Positions 26,190 to 38,230 of a stretch of DNA of 64,000 nt are shown piece by piece (position 1 is the first letter of the stretch; each line of letters opens with the position of its first letter). The DNA is from Anseranas semipalmata (lineage: Eukaryota > Chordata > Aves > Anseriformes > Anseranatidae): NCBI GenBank assembly GCA_013399115.1, contig VXAA01001233.1, positions 124,001-188,000 of the forward strand. The letters are read 5' to 3'. The notes below the pieces were generated by a model, which was given only the letters and a program-made list of their open reading frames with translations, was not told the DNA's origin and searched no databases. A program made the position numbers and the translations under genes.

Positions 26190-26435
26190 CTGCATCTCAG
26201 GCTGGATATCAGGAAGAGGTTCTTCACTGAGAGGGTTGTCGCGCAGTGGAACAGGCTCCCCAGGGACGCAGTCACAGCACCAAACCTATCAGAGTTTAAG
26301 AAGCGTTTGGACTGTGCTCTTAGTCATACGGTCCGAATTTTTGGGCAGACCTGTGTAGTGCTAGGAGTTGGACTCGATGATCCTTATGCGTCCCTTCCAA
26401 CTTGAGAGATTCTATGATGCTATGATTCTATGATC
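26190..26435 (+). mobile_element. CR1 LINE 3' end, sense, with terminal repeats
   Basis: This is the last 250 bases or so of a CR1 element in sense orientation. Landmarks in order are GGCTGGATATCAGGAAGAGG, GTTCTTCACTGAGAGGGTTG, GTGGAACAGGCTCCCCAGGG, GGAGTTGGACTCGATGATCC and GTCCCTTCCAACTTGAGAGA, followed by three copies of the TTCTATGAT-type terminal repeat. This 3' signature is diagnostic of CR1 and supports an avian source. It is a typical severely 5'-truncated insertion. The 117-codon frame at 26052-26405 overlaps it and is not an independent gene. Confidence 0.95.
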
Positions 26436-28384
26436 TTCTCAGCAGTCGTGCGCTGCTGAGAAGGACTTCCACACCAAAGCCTTCCACCAGCTTCGCACCT
26501 TTAGCCATCCAAACACCAGTGAGGTCACCATGAAGGCTTGGGTGGGATGCCTACAGCTGATAAGATCATATCAGAAGATCACAGATCAGGAAAATATAGT
26601 TAATTTGTAGTACAGAGCTGTCAGATTAAATTCTTGCTATGGAATAACTAAAACAATCTGTCCATCCTTCCATTTTTATCAGAAGTTCAGAAGTACAACA
26701 CTTTTTAGCAGAACATATAAGCCACCTAACTTTATAGTCACACAGACAGCCTTACCTTTTATTTTTTTTTCTTTTTCCGTTTATAGAATTATCTTCCGGC
26801 CCTTTTCATCTCTGGCACAATGACAAAATAGCAATCCTTTTATATTAAGAGGTTATTTATTGAAGCAAAACACACCTGAATAGCTTAAATCAGATTAGGA
26901 GAGGAAACACTATCTCATGGCTAAAGCATCTGGTTGAGTGTCTGGAGATCTGCATCATTTTTTGGCGCTGCAGCACACGACACACGATGACGGGCAGCTG
27001 ATGCTCCCCGAGAGCCCGGTTCCTAGCACAGCCCCCAGCACCCCACTTTTCCATCGCTCACAAGGGGGTTTTCCATTAGCTTGTGCTGCTCTTTGTACAT
27101 CAGTGCGGCTGCAAAGAGGTGCATATCGTTGCCTTAACTGCTCACAGCCTCTTTAGTTCTGGGCTGGCTAAGGTCGCGTGACAGTCTGACCATGGAGAAC
27201 CACCAAACGAAAAAATTCAGGGTTTGATCCCTAAGCCTTCGCCTTTAGCTGACATCACAGAAACACCAATGTGAGCATACAGCCAGGTTCATCCATGATT
27301 AAATTCCACTATTTGTACTGAAATTGTACCACTAATTAATCTGACAGGTATTTATTTCATATTTCGTATGGTATGTGGCACTTGGAAACATGCTGGTTTG
27401 GTCCCTTACTGATTTTTGGTACTGTAAAAGCACTCTTCAAGACAGTGAAAGCCAGGGGAGATCACCCCAACACCCAGCCTTCCATTACAGCCACGGTAGG
27501 CAGCAGGCACCTCTTAACAGTGTGCAACCACCACCATGCTGCCTGAGAAGAAAGGACGTCTCTGGGGCCAGGCTGTCCCAGCTGGGCACAAACTAAATGC
27601 ATTAAATCTTAGCCATAAGCTGCACATTTTTAGAGTGCAGATATCTCTCCTGCTAGCATAAGGATCCCTGTGCAGGCTGCCAGCTTCTGCACCAGCTTTA
27701 GGGGATATATCTGCTTTACAGGTATTCCTTGGGCTGCACATTTCCTCTTACAAGTGCACCCAGCTGTGGCTGCACCGCTGTGGCTTCAGTCACAGGGAGC
27801 TAAGCGCGGGCCCACCCTCACCACGGCTTTTCCAGCTTTCCTGGGTGAACGTCCTTGGCTGAAATCACTTGTGCATTGCCCACAGATGCCTGGAACAACT
27901 CCAGATTACCAGGATTACTGGCAAATCAACTAAGGTGCAGAGAGCGAGAAACCCAGGGAGTCAGGACTTGCAAGCCCGCGAGGACCCTCAGACAACTCTC
28001 CGTTGAGCCTCCGGGGCTGCGCTGCAGGACTGCCCTTTCCACTGAAAGGAAAGCACTTTGCAAGCAAGGTAAATACCCTCCCCATGCTCTTCCCGCTAAC
28101 CCTGAAATTCCAAGCAATTAAAATTAATTTCTGATGCTGCATGTTACCAGTTATTAATCAAACTGCAGATTAACTGATTATCAGAATTTATATTTGGCTT
28201 TCATTTAATTAAAAAATGAACCAAAATTAACTTGTAATTCAATGCATACTACTCATTAACAGCCAGGGCTATCAATATGACTGAACACTATCATATACAG
28301 ATATTCTTAGGAAAAAAAGTAATCTAATTTTGCTGAGCAATTTTCTATTTTATGAAATCAGAACAGCAGCAGAAGCAGCAAACC
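26436..28384. other. Non-coding stretch; homeodomain-motif-rich block near its end
   Basis: No gene seen. The segment 28100-28260 is dense in TAAT/ATTA motifs (listed in the findings). Open frames of 60-90 codons at 27375-28142 lie on both strands with no domain resemblance. Confidence 0.45.
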
Positions 28385-28510
28385 AGCACAGAGTCACACA
28401 AACCCCTCGCCTGCGCCCCGAGCCCCGGGCTCGCCGGGCCGCCGGCGCCCTGCGGCAGCCAGCTGGAAGCAGCCAAGCGTGTGCGAAATCCAGCCCGGAC
28501 GACTCCTACA
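28385..28510. other. Short CpG-rich patch
   Basis: A CpG-dense core of about 125 bases containing a run of GCCGCCGG-like sequence. The 119-codon plus frame across it (28352-28711) has no recognisable family. Confidence 0.45.
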
Positions 28511-28969
28511 CCCGAAGTAACACTCGCAGTGCTTCACAGAGACTTTTCAGCATCAGCCATCGTAACAGAGAGCAAACAGAAGCCTAATTTCACCCCCGCA
28601 ATGACCTGGATTTCAGTAATTTCCAAACAATGTATTTTATTTTCATTAAGAGCTCTTCTTCTGCAACTAGGAGGAATTTTGGATAGTCAGACTATAAAAT
28701 ATATCAGATAAACTTATATAAAATAAGTAACTTACATAAAATTAACTCTAAAAAGCAAGTTGAGAAAAGTCGTGAGTCAGGTCCATGAAAACACAACAAA
28801 TTGCTTTAAAAATGTTGCCAGGAGAAATGGGGTTTGCGTTCTTTTTTAGTCAAGCCTGACAGGCGAGTCCTTAAGGATCATCCTTAAGCTCTTCCCTTCA
28901 GCAGCAAAGACCAGAAACGCCCTTTGAAGAAACCAGCCGACTCACCTTCCAGCTTGAGGGCCAGCATCT

Positions 28970-29350
28970 TATGTCAGGTGGCGGCAGCGAGGCCTCAGCC
29001 CCTCAGGGCCTGCGGCGAGCCTGGGACCGCAGGGTGGCTGGCACCAGCGGCGGCACCGGCCCACTGACAGGAGGGGGACATGGGAGGAAGGGCCCAAGGC
29101 CAACATGGCGCAGGGCCCCGGCACTCACCACCGCCGCCTTCATGACACTGACGCTGGGCACATGGCCGGGCAGCCACAGGGCTGGGCACCAGGCGGCCGT
29201 GCACCACCCGGGGCTGCCCTGAACTGGCTCCGGCCCTGGCATGCACAGTCCCCTCCTGCCAAAACCCACCGCTGACCCCAGCACCAGCCACCACAGCAGG
29301 CGATCTGTGCCGAACGGGGGCACCACGGCGGGGCAGGGAGCCCTGAGGGA
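28970..29350. other. GC-rich island
   Basis: About 380 bases of GC-rich, CpG-containing sequence. Minus-strand frames of 138 and 153 codons overlap each other in different frames here, the pattern expected of stop-depleted GC-rich DNA rather than a gene. A promoter or orphan island is possible. Confidence 0.5.
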
Positions 29351-32039
29351 AATAAGGGGCAAAGGGCAACCCCAAAAAAGCTCTTGTGAGTACAGCCTGA
29401 CACCCTGCATGGCTGTCACTGCTCCAAGTTACTGGGGTGTAACCCATGGAGAACATAAGGGCATTGGAGAGGAAAAGTGCTTCCTTGAGTGCTCATTTAA
29501 TTATCTGTGTTTTCTGATTTATTTTCCCCAAATCAGTTGTCCGAAGTTTGTGTTGATTGGCACTAAGTAAAAATTGGCCGAGCTGAGACTGTTGGGCCCA
29601 CGCCATCCAAGTTTGCCATGCAGGCAACAGCAGCTGCAGCGCTGGAGCCTTCAGGAAGGACGGAGCCTCTCACCGACTGCGTGACACATCCGTAAGCCAG
29701 CCCACGGTGTCTTAGCACAGGAACTAGGCAAGCTGCAAGCAGTGCTGCAGGAAATGGTATAAAATAAAATACACCACAGTGGTGCAACTCTATTCTAGCT
29801 TTGTGCAGCTAATTCTCTCGGAAAGAGGTCTCTGGAGGCACCATGCTTTGTCACATGCAGACCACGCTGCTGGAATGGAGTCCTCTGCCCTTCTCTTGGC
29901 CTGATCTATAGTTGACAGTAACCACAGAAGTTTACTTTGTAGTTCAGTTGAAACTGTAGAGCTTCACTCACCCATCATCTCCAGCGTATCCAGAGTATCA
30001 AGAGAGACATGTATGCATCACAGTATTGGACACTAGGCAAGTATTTGAAAGGAAAGCACCCTACAAAACATAAGCAAAAGACCTATATTTATGTTTTGCA
30101 TGTTTATATGTTTTAATCTCCTCATTTATATTTTTATATTTATGTATTTATGTTTGAATGTTTAGATATCTATATGTTTCCATGTTTATATTTATAAATT
30201 TGGGTATTTATATACTTATATATTACATATTTATATACTTATATGTGTTTATATACTTACATGTTTATATTTATATATAAAGATTTAAAAGACTTCACAT
30301 TGTAACTGGAGAAGCATTGGAGAAAAATAATTTTTTTAACTATGTTCAGTATTTGTTGCTTAAGAATTAAAAGACATCAATAACTTTACATTCATTTTGA
30401 CACTAAAAATATTATTATTAATTTCTAGAATTTTTTTTCCTGTGCATTCTCTATACATAACTCCAAGTGACAGTAATGGGAATTATACGAGCCCCTTTTA
30501 AACAACAGAACGAACCTTTTAGCTTTAAAGCCTTTGGGTTCACTTCGTGTTTTTTAGCCCCCAGGGAGACCTGAGGATAATAGCTCTCACATTAAAAAGG
30601 AGATCTGTATTTTACAAAATGCAGAGAAAGAAAAGTCAGAGCCAGTAATCTTTTGTATGAAAGGTCACACTTTACTTGGTGTAAGTGAGGTTACTCCTTT
30701 GACTTGGACAGAGTTCCTCCAATTCATAGCAGCTGAAGATTTGGCTACTTGTGTCAAGGTTCACCATTCTACCTGCACCACTCAGACTCATTACAAAATG
30801 CTTTGTGCCGTATCAATTACATTCAAGGCAAAATGAATGATGCCGCTTAATAGCACTGCAATGTATCGCACAAAGTATTTCTGAAAACTACTGTGGCTTT
30901 TTCCTGTCACACAGGAAACCACAGAGAGACACCACAGAGCCAATTCAATATGCAATTTGCTTGTCATCTATTTAAATTATATTACAAACGTATGTCATGA
31001 TCAACAGCCGTAAGTAGAGATCTGAAATGTTGCAGTATGTCCCCAGCTATCCCCTTATGAGTGGCACTGTCAGCTCTTGTCTTCTCTCCTCCAGTCTGGC
31101 TACTTAAGGCGAGCTTTTGCAGGAGCGAGATGTACAGGATGGTCAGTTCAACTGACTGAGCAAGAGTCACCCCGACACAAACAGTAGAGAGATTATATGC
31201 ATACTGTGGTATACTCCATATTTCTAAAGGAAATTACTGAGTATTATATCACTTGACACAGTCCATTTTTATTCACTGATGTAAAATACCAGCTGAACAT
31301 TAGTAACTGCCTACGGCTACGCATGTCCGCATCTCTGCTTCGGCTCATCAGCTTCATTCAGGCACTCCTCCAACACAGAATAATGGCACATTTATTCTGT
31401 AAGTGCCCATCTTTGGTTCCTCCTTTCTCCTTACATCCCAGTGACAGTTCACAAAACTGAAAAACTGCAAATACTTTTTCTTTGTTACAAAAGCATTGGC
31501 CAATATTCTCCAACTGGCAATAAAACAAAAATGTAACTTTTTGTTGTTGTTGTTAAATTCCAACTGACAGTCAAAAAAAAAAAGAAAAAAAGAGATCGGG
31601 TTCTATGTTAAATATTAATGATTCATTTTGTTTCCATTACAGGACAGCTAAAAAGCGGCAGTTCGAGATTGTTTCAGAGCCCTCCATAACTTTAAACACG
31701 CTCAGGCTGTGGATGTGCATGTGTATCTGTCACAAGTGATTTTGCTCCAACTTACTGACATTCTCCTTATGTACATCGCAAGGCACCAACTAGAATTTTT
31801 GGGTCAGATCCAAAAAAAAATTACCACTCGGATTTCTGTGCTCTCTCAGATGCACTTGCTTTCTAATGTTATTTAACATTCATGGCTGCTAGCAATAATT
31901 AAGCACTCTCTGGACCTGTAAAGGATGCTCCTGGTACTGAAAGAGGAAGACAGCACATGCAAAAGAGAAAGAAAGGGAGGGGTGACCAGCTTGGGGCTGG
32001 CCTTCCCTAGCCACTCTGAAGAATCAGGACTTCTTCGAA
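29351..32039. other. AT-rich non-coding stretch, no gene seen
   Basis: Mostly AT-rich sequence containing the TTTATA-type tract listed separately, a short GTT repeat at about 31542-31553 and interrupted A tracts at about 31571-31593. The stretch at about 30672-30752 resembles an ancient amniote repeat I cannot name with certainty. Confidence 0.45.
30088..30282. repeat. Degenerate TTTATAT-type low-complexity tandem tract
   Basis: About 195 bases made almost entirely of TTTATAT, ATGTTTATAT and TTTATATACTTA variants. The right part (about 30204-30270) shows three copies of TTTATATACTTA spaced about 20 bases apart. It looks like an old, eroded AT-rich minisatellite. Confidence 0.8.
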
Positions 32040-32250
32040 GGAGCTCGTCTCAGGCTTCCTGTCTCAAGCACGTTTCCTAGAGAGCGTGCTGCCTGCAGCC
32101 TCCGAGGCATGCAGCACTGACCCGTGCATCGCAGCCGCTGATGCAAGCCAGAGAGCTCTCCAGGCCCCGCGGAGAAGGGCTCGGCGTGCCAGCGGCTGTC
32201 TGGCACTGCGGAGCTGCCAGCACTCCAGGGCAGCTGGCATGGGTGCCGTC
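32040..32250. other. CpG-rich patch
   Basis: GC-rich patch with clustered CpG. Frames on both strands (60-88 codons) are mutual shadows. No gene is recognised. Confidence 0.5.
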
Positions 32251-33689
32251 TTGGACACCAGAGACCTACAGCAGCTCCAAATTATCCTGGTCATTGTGCC
32301 ACCTCAGATTCTCTCCCTGCTGCGCAGAGACATTCCTACACTGCATTTTTAAATATGAATTTGTTTACTGTGAGTTAACTTGTGCTAGCTAGTACCTGTA
32401 TAAATACTACTGCAGACAAGAACGCTACAGGACTCCTGAGGCTTGTGGTTTACAGTCCGTCTGGCAGAAAAAGAAAAAGACTGCAATCCAGAAACAAAGC
32501 TAGCACAGTCAAAGCTGTTCTTGAGGGGGAACCAGCATTCTGAGAAGAAATCAAAACACAGAAGTTACAGGTGTGAAGAAAACTTACCCCTCTCCTCCCA
32601 GCAGACAGAGGAGTGCCACTGAGCACACGCGCTGTGAGCGTGGATCCCACGGGACGTACAAGAGATAGCAAACAAATCCAAATTTGAGAAGTACTAAAAG
32701 GTGGGGGATAGAAATTTGGTCTTTCAGATGAAAGCTATCACATGGATATGGTAACCAGGACATCCAGGAATGATTTAACCACTTACCAGTTCATCCTTAC
32801 ACCTCAGAGAGGGCCTGGCACAAAAACAGGATCTGAGTATCCCAGACTTGTTTAATAAATCAGAATTCCACCTAAAACTTAGGTCACATTGTCAGCTTGA
32901 CTAATGTTTATTTAAGCAAAGCTGAAGAGCAAAACCTGAAACAAAGGATAAAAAGATAAAAATATCCCAGACAAAATGCCCATATAGATTGTATGTAGCC
33001 AAAATATTTATCTTTAGTTATTCCAATTAATCATCTCTGGGGACCTGGAAACCAAAGACCCAGCCCTTAGCTCCAGGGCTGTGTAACTTCCAGGGGCTTT
33101 CTGAGGTTACAACTTCTCTTTGGGCATGGGAAAAAAAATCTTTCTTTTCTTTCTTACTTTGCTTCCTCTAGGAATCTCTTCCCTCTTTTATCTTAGAGAA
33201 ATGCCAGCAAAGAGCTTTTGTTTACAAAGATGATGGCAGTAACAGACTGTTTTTCTCTTGTGTGATGCCTGAGATTGAGTTTCTTCCCCCCTTCCCTTGT
33301 TCTCAGCAGTACAGTTACAAAATGCAAAGGTAAAAAGAACACATTTCCCTTTCCCTGGAGCTTCTCTGAAATTACATTTCTATCATATTCTTTAATTAGC
33401 AAAATTTTCTGTAGCTTAAATGGTGTTCTTGCTCCCCTCAGCACTGCAGCACTCAGAGCACTACAGAAACATGCGATGAGAACCCCCAAACACAGTTTAA
33501 TAAATTTCTAATCTCTAGTCTTTCAAGACCTCACCTGTGACGATCAGTAGATGACAGCTCTAGAATTTAGAGTGATTTCTCTATCTCCACGCTCCCCGCT
33601 CTAGTCCCTGCTCCACCTGCTTTTGTCAGTTTTAATGGCTCATTCTGCCGTGAAGTCTGGTGAGAGACATCCCTGTTTGGGAGGTGTCC
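32251..33689. other. AT-rich non-coding stretch, no gene seen
   Basis: AT-rich sequence with a pyrimidine-rich stretch at about 33139-33185. Frames of 98 codons (minus) and 78 codons (plus) overlap on opposite strands at 33193-33511 and have no recognisable domain. Confidence 0.5.
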
Positions 33690-33850
33690 CGTTTATCAAG
33701 CCTGCACGTGGTGACACACAGGGCCCCTGGCGAACTGCGAGCAGAGGCACAGCACTGCAAGCCCTTCCATCCACGGGCTGCAGCGGAGAGGCGATGCGCT
33801 GCGAGCCACCAGCCCGCACAACTCGCGCTCACCACCAAGCTTCTTCAAAG
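33690..33850. other. Short CpG-rich patch
   Basis: CpG-enriched patch of about 160 bases inside overlapping plus and minus frames of 68-105 codons. No gene is recognised. Confidence 0.4.
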
Positions 33851-34223
33851 CTGCTCAGAACAAGCACGTTGCAGCTCTCACACCAGCATTCAGACCTGGC
33901 AATGTCTGTATGCAAAATGGAAGAGTCTACTGATACATAACCTAGAACTGTAAGGCAACTACAAAGCCTTCTCCACCACTGCAAACAGAAGGACCTCCAT
34001 GCGGCTGCATTTTCTGAGCCCGCGATATGGTCAGAGGGCTGGCAGGTTTCTGCCACAGAGCTCGCAGGGCTGGGAGGACAGCTTTGTGAGCTCCTATTTC
34101 AGCCTCATTACCAAATAACACAGTTCTTTGCTATGGTAGTCTCTGACTGCCTGAAACGCTTTTTGGAATAAAAGCAGCTGGCATAAGAGAGGAGTCAAAA
34201 TTAAATTATTCCAGTGGACCTAC

Positions 34224-34415
34224 CCAGAGCATCAGCTTTGCATCATTCTCCTTCTCAGTTTCACCAAACATCGAAAGAAATGTGGAAAATCTTGCCCTGT
34301 GAATCAAGAGCACCTCAACACAGTCCAGCAGTAGCTGGAAGGTATTTTCATAGTCCCTAAAGAGCCGTGGGGACTTCACTTCCTTTCTTACAATAGGTTT
34401 TCCTATTTTGCAAAT
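34224..34415 (-). other. Candidate internal exon of an unrecognised gene (weak)
   Basis: On the minus strand, a pyrimidine-rich run ends in CAG (34418-34416). It is followed by 192 bases, exactly 64 codons with no stop, and then GTAGGT (34223-34218). The frame is phase 0 at both ends. The translation has an acidic and hydrophobic mix (for example RDYENTFQLLLDCVEVLLIH) that could form an alpha-helix and looks more protein-like than most frames here. The same frame stays open over about 98 codons in moderately AT-rich DNA. I do not recognise the family, and no partner exon was found nearby, so chance remains likely. If real, the gene would run right to left. Confidence 0.15.
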
Positions 34416-34502
34416 CTGGCAATGGCTTAATAGATAAGAGAGGGAGCCATAAAAAGCTGAGAAGGCACGCATTTCCCTACAGCACAAGGTCAGTGTATAC
34501 AA

Positions 34503-35439
34503 CAGCCAAAAAAAAATGTTTCATTATACATTAGTTCATATTCAGAAAAAATATATTTTGTTGTAACGTTTTCATGACAAATATACCAGCAACCAAAAAT
34601 ATTAAGAATCAAATGGTAGTTTTGTAGATATTACCCCTTCCTTTACCGCCGAGTTTTGATGAATTACTCTTGTTGTAAATAAGCAAACAGAACAACATTG
34701 CCAGTCTAAATTTGTAAACAACATTACATTTTTTTGTATGTTTCCATGAGACACCGGCCCTTTTTACTGCTCATATGTATATACTGCAAGTGATCTGTGG
34801 CTGCTAAGAAAAGCAGCCTCCTGCCGGGAAACGTAAGCCACAGCAGTGAACGATGGCCGTGCAGCAGGTGAGCAGACAGCCCGGGTCCGGGGTGGTTTCC
34901 AGAACACCCGGCAAAAGCTTTCTGGCTGCGACGGCATGCTACGTAAGTGCACCTTCCTGTGCATCGCAGGAACAGCTCGCGTTCCAAATAGGGTTCAAAA
35001 GTGCTCAGGCCAAATGGCTGTGCTGGTGCTCACTGCCAATGGGTCAGGAAGACATTTAGAAGTAAAATAAACCGATCGCTTATCGGAATGGGGAATATAT
35101 TGATGCTTCTGCAGGGCATTCTGCCATTGGCTTAACAAGAATTTATAGGAATGTCTTGGGGTTTATTTCAGCAAGAAATATTAGGATACTGCAGGCCAAC
35201 CTTCTCTGCACATTTCTACTTCTCACTGTGCCTTCCACTCCTTTTTTAAAAGGCAATGTCTCTGGAGGTTTTGTCTGCACATTTCTGGATCCTTCGACTT
35301 CTGTCCCAAGACTATCAATAAAGTTGGTTACAGATATAATTACAATAATCTTTTCTGTGACATATTGCAGTCCTTGGCAAGAAGAATTAGAATGGACCAG
35401 GCAACTACTGTACCAAATGAGTAAGAGAGAAAATGAGAT
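34503..35439. other. Non-coding stretch, no gene seen
   Basis: AT-rich with a slightly GC-richer part at about 34800-35000. Frames of 96 and 113 codons on opposite strands at 35143-35484 have no domain resemblance and partly run into the CR1 copy that follows. Confidence 0.45.
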
Positions 35440-36500
35440 AATCTGAATAGTTACAGGCCTGTCAGCCTGACACCGATCCTGCACAATGTAATGGAATAAG
35501 CAATATGTGACATTATTTATAAAGAATTACAGAAGCTTAATAAAGGAAATGCCAGTACATGTGTGTATAAAAAATGCAGTGTCAAACTAGCAAGGCAAAT
35601 TTCTTCTGATGGGATTACAGGTATGGGGGATAGCAGTACCAGTGGTAACGCAAGACAATTCAGCAGGCATTGGATTTGCTACCGTACGACTTTTGACTGA
35701 GAAATCAGAGTGTTATAAAACCAGGACATTACGCTAAATGGACTTGAAACTCACAAAAGAAAACTTTAGAAAAGAAGCCTAGTTGGAACTGGAGAAGCAG
35801 CACAGAACGAGCGTGTTTTCAACCCAGGTCCCAGGTTTCGGCCTTTTGTCACTTTAGCTCTTCTCCAATGACTTCAGAAGACATGAAATCATTATTGTGC
35901 AAGTGAATTAAAAATAGCTGAGCTGAAAATAACTAAGAGAGCAGGTGACTGTCCTTGGTTGGGCAAGAGGGAACAAGCAAACAGCATATGTTACACCATA
36001 GCCAAACACCGTCCTGTCAGTGGGCAAAAAAACAGCAGTATCCAACCGGAGCCAGCAGAGTGAAGGACTCCGGCATGGAAAGCCATGAGCTTTAACAATT
36101 CAGGGTGAACAGGCCGGAGTTACAGAAAATTACAGTGCAGTACTGTGGTAACATGAACTACTGCAATCTTTAGAAATGTAAATAAGGCAACACTGTATTG
36201 GAATACAGAGGTTCTATTAACTCCAGGTTTTGTGCCCACAGTTAAAGAAAAACATTGAAAAAATGAATGAAGGTCAGAGAAGTGACAGGAGACTAATCAA
36301 GGGACTGGAAAATAAGCTTTCCAGTAGCAAAGACTGTTCATCTTATCAATGAGAAATCTTTCCAGAGACTTGATCAAAATTGGAATGCAATAAAAATGGG
36401 GAAAAGAGGATTGATAGTAAACGACTCTTCGGTGTTATAGACTAAAATTGTAAGATGCAGTGAACTAAAGAAATTGGGAATTTAGAGATGGAAGTTGTGA
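35440..36500 (+). mobile_element. Long, heavily eroded CR1-clade LINE copy, sense, with reverse-transcriptase remnant
   Basis: The block starts with a reverse-transcriptase motif: 35449-35472 reads SYRPVSLT, a hallmark of CR1/L2-clade ORF2. Downstream, recognisable CR1 ORF2 landmarks follow in order: AAAGAATTACAGAAGCTTAA (near 35521), GATGGGATTACAGGTATGGG (near 35608), AATGACTTCAGAAGACATGA (near 35868), a CAAGCAAACAGCATATG segment (near 35975), GAGGTTCTATTAACTCCAGG (near 36208), ATCAAGGGACTGGAAAATAA (near 36296), and a GACTTGATCAAAATTGGAATG segment (near 36368). Stops and frameshifts occur throughout, and the catalytic FADD region is no longer readable. Among the copies here this is the only one extending well into ORF2. 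The match is from memory of related amniote CR1 elements, so boundaries are approximate and the subfamily is unassigned. Confidence 0.65.
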
Positions 36501-38039
36501 TCTCAGAGATCTGTGGAACCTACCAGGTTCACTGAAAGATCAGCATTCTCTCTCTGCCAGGTTCGGAATAGCTCAGGTGCATATTGGAGGCAATATAGCA
36601 TGAGAAAGGGCTGCAGTCTATACAGAACTGCTCTGTAGAGTTTAAGCAAAGGGAGGGAGTAGCATAACTTAGTAAAAGACACCAGAGAAAGTCAAAGAGA
36701 GGAGTCCCAGCTGCTGTCTGGACCACTGTGTTGCAGTATGAGTCTGGGACAGCAGACAGCAATATTTATTTGGCGTATTATAATGTTTGGAATAAAAATA
36801 GAATATAAAATTTAGAGTAAAACCATCAGCCTGTTCTGTCTGCACTCCCTGCAGCTGATAGATCTTCTGCAGGAGGAGGATGCTCTCATGATCCAGACTG
36901 TGCAGGGTATATTAATGAGACCCGCACTCCAAAGCATCAGCCGCAACAACAATGTTCTTCTGAATTAGGATAAAATCCAAATATCCATTTTCCACAGCTC
37001 AGTTCTTGTAGAAGCTAATTTCTTCCTAATAAAGCTTCAAGAGATTAAACTTCAAATGTGAAATGTTAGCAGAAAAAGAAACGTTCAAAGGGCAGGAAAC
37101 CACCCAAGTCCATCAAGTCACACGAGATGCTGGATAAGTCAATTAAAAGCAGTGAAAAATGCTCAGATGTGCTGAACAGGTCTATAGGTTTTTCATTAAT
37201 TGTGACTATATGGCAGATAAGACGCATCCACTTAGCTTGAGAGGAAGTGAATAGGAATATTCAAAGAAGCTTAAATATCATCCCTGGGCTGATTATCGCA
37301 GTCTTTCCCCTAAAGAAGAGTTTCCCTTTCAGTGTGCTTTTTGACCGGAAGGATGAAGGACAGTTATTGATGCCCTCCCTTCTATAATTCTTTTTAACTA
37401 TATCTATTTTTCTTTCACAAAGCTACAGAAGATGCTGACATGTCTCCAACCTCTTCCTTAGAGATTCAGCAGCTAACATAAACACCATATAGTTGAGTAG
37501 GAAGTTTAGTTGTTTTGCATGCCTGTGATTATTCATTCAACGTGTGAAATTAAATGCATTTACTCAGAGGACTTAATACTACGGGTTTTATGGCGATTTC
37601 ACTTTTCCTGTGAGGAAGTTTCCTTCTGTCAAAACTGTGAAGAATATTTTTAAAAACTGTTAAACTAGAAGTATTGTTGTAAATTATCAAAATCAATAGT
37701 CTTGCAGAGATGATTACAACAGCCGAGGATTATTCTTCAAGTTGAGTTGTTTAAATGCTTTACATTAACAAATTCTTAAGTTTGTGAGAAGTCCATTATG
37801 AAGAACACTACACGTATCTTTATTCTGATAGTAAAATATATTGGTCCACAAATGACATTTAAAGCGTGCTTAAATATTACACTGCTAAATCTGGTTCACT
37901 TTACCCCTCCCTCATCTGCTGATGCAAATTCGCTAAGTTCATCTCTCACGCGGATCTTGTCAGGGTAAAACATCACTCGAGCAAATCTTCAAGATTAGAA
38001 ACAATTATTTGTAACAGCAGAGAGCAGGGAAAGGGCAAA
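36501..38039. other. AT-rich non-coding stretch, no gene seen
   Basis: No repeat family or long open frame identified. Composition is AT-rich with few CpG. Confidence 0.5.
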
Positions 38040-38230
38040 GCTGCTGCCCTGCGGCAGCGCCTGAGCACGGGCACGAGGGCCGCGGCTTCGGCTGGCTGCC
38101 AGCACCCACCTGCCCGGCGCCACGCAGGAGGCCAGGGCTGGCGGCACCGCTGCTGCGGAGGTGGGACAGCCATTTTAGGGTGAAAGGGCTCGGGCTGTGT
38201 AAAATGGCGGGCCTTAGGTTAAATCTCACC
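38040..38230. other. CpG-rich patch
   Basis: GC/CpG-rich patch of about 150-190 bases in AT-rich surroundings. Frames of 66-80 codons on the minus strand are low-complexity in Ala, Arg and Pro. No gene is recognised. Confidence 0.5.
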
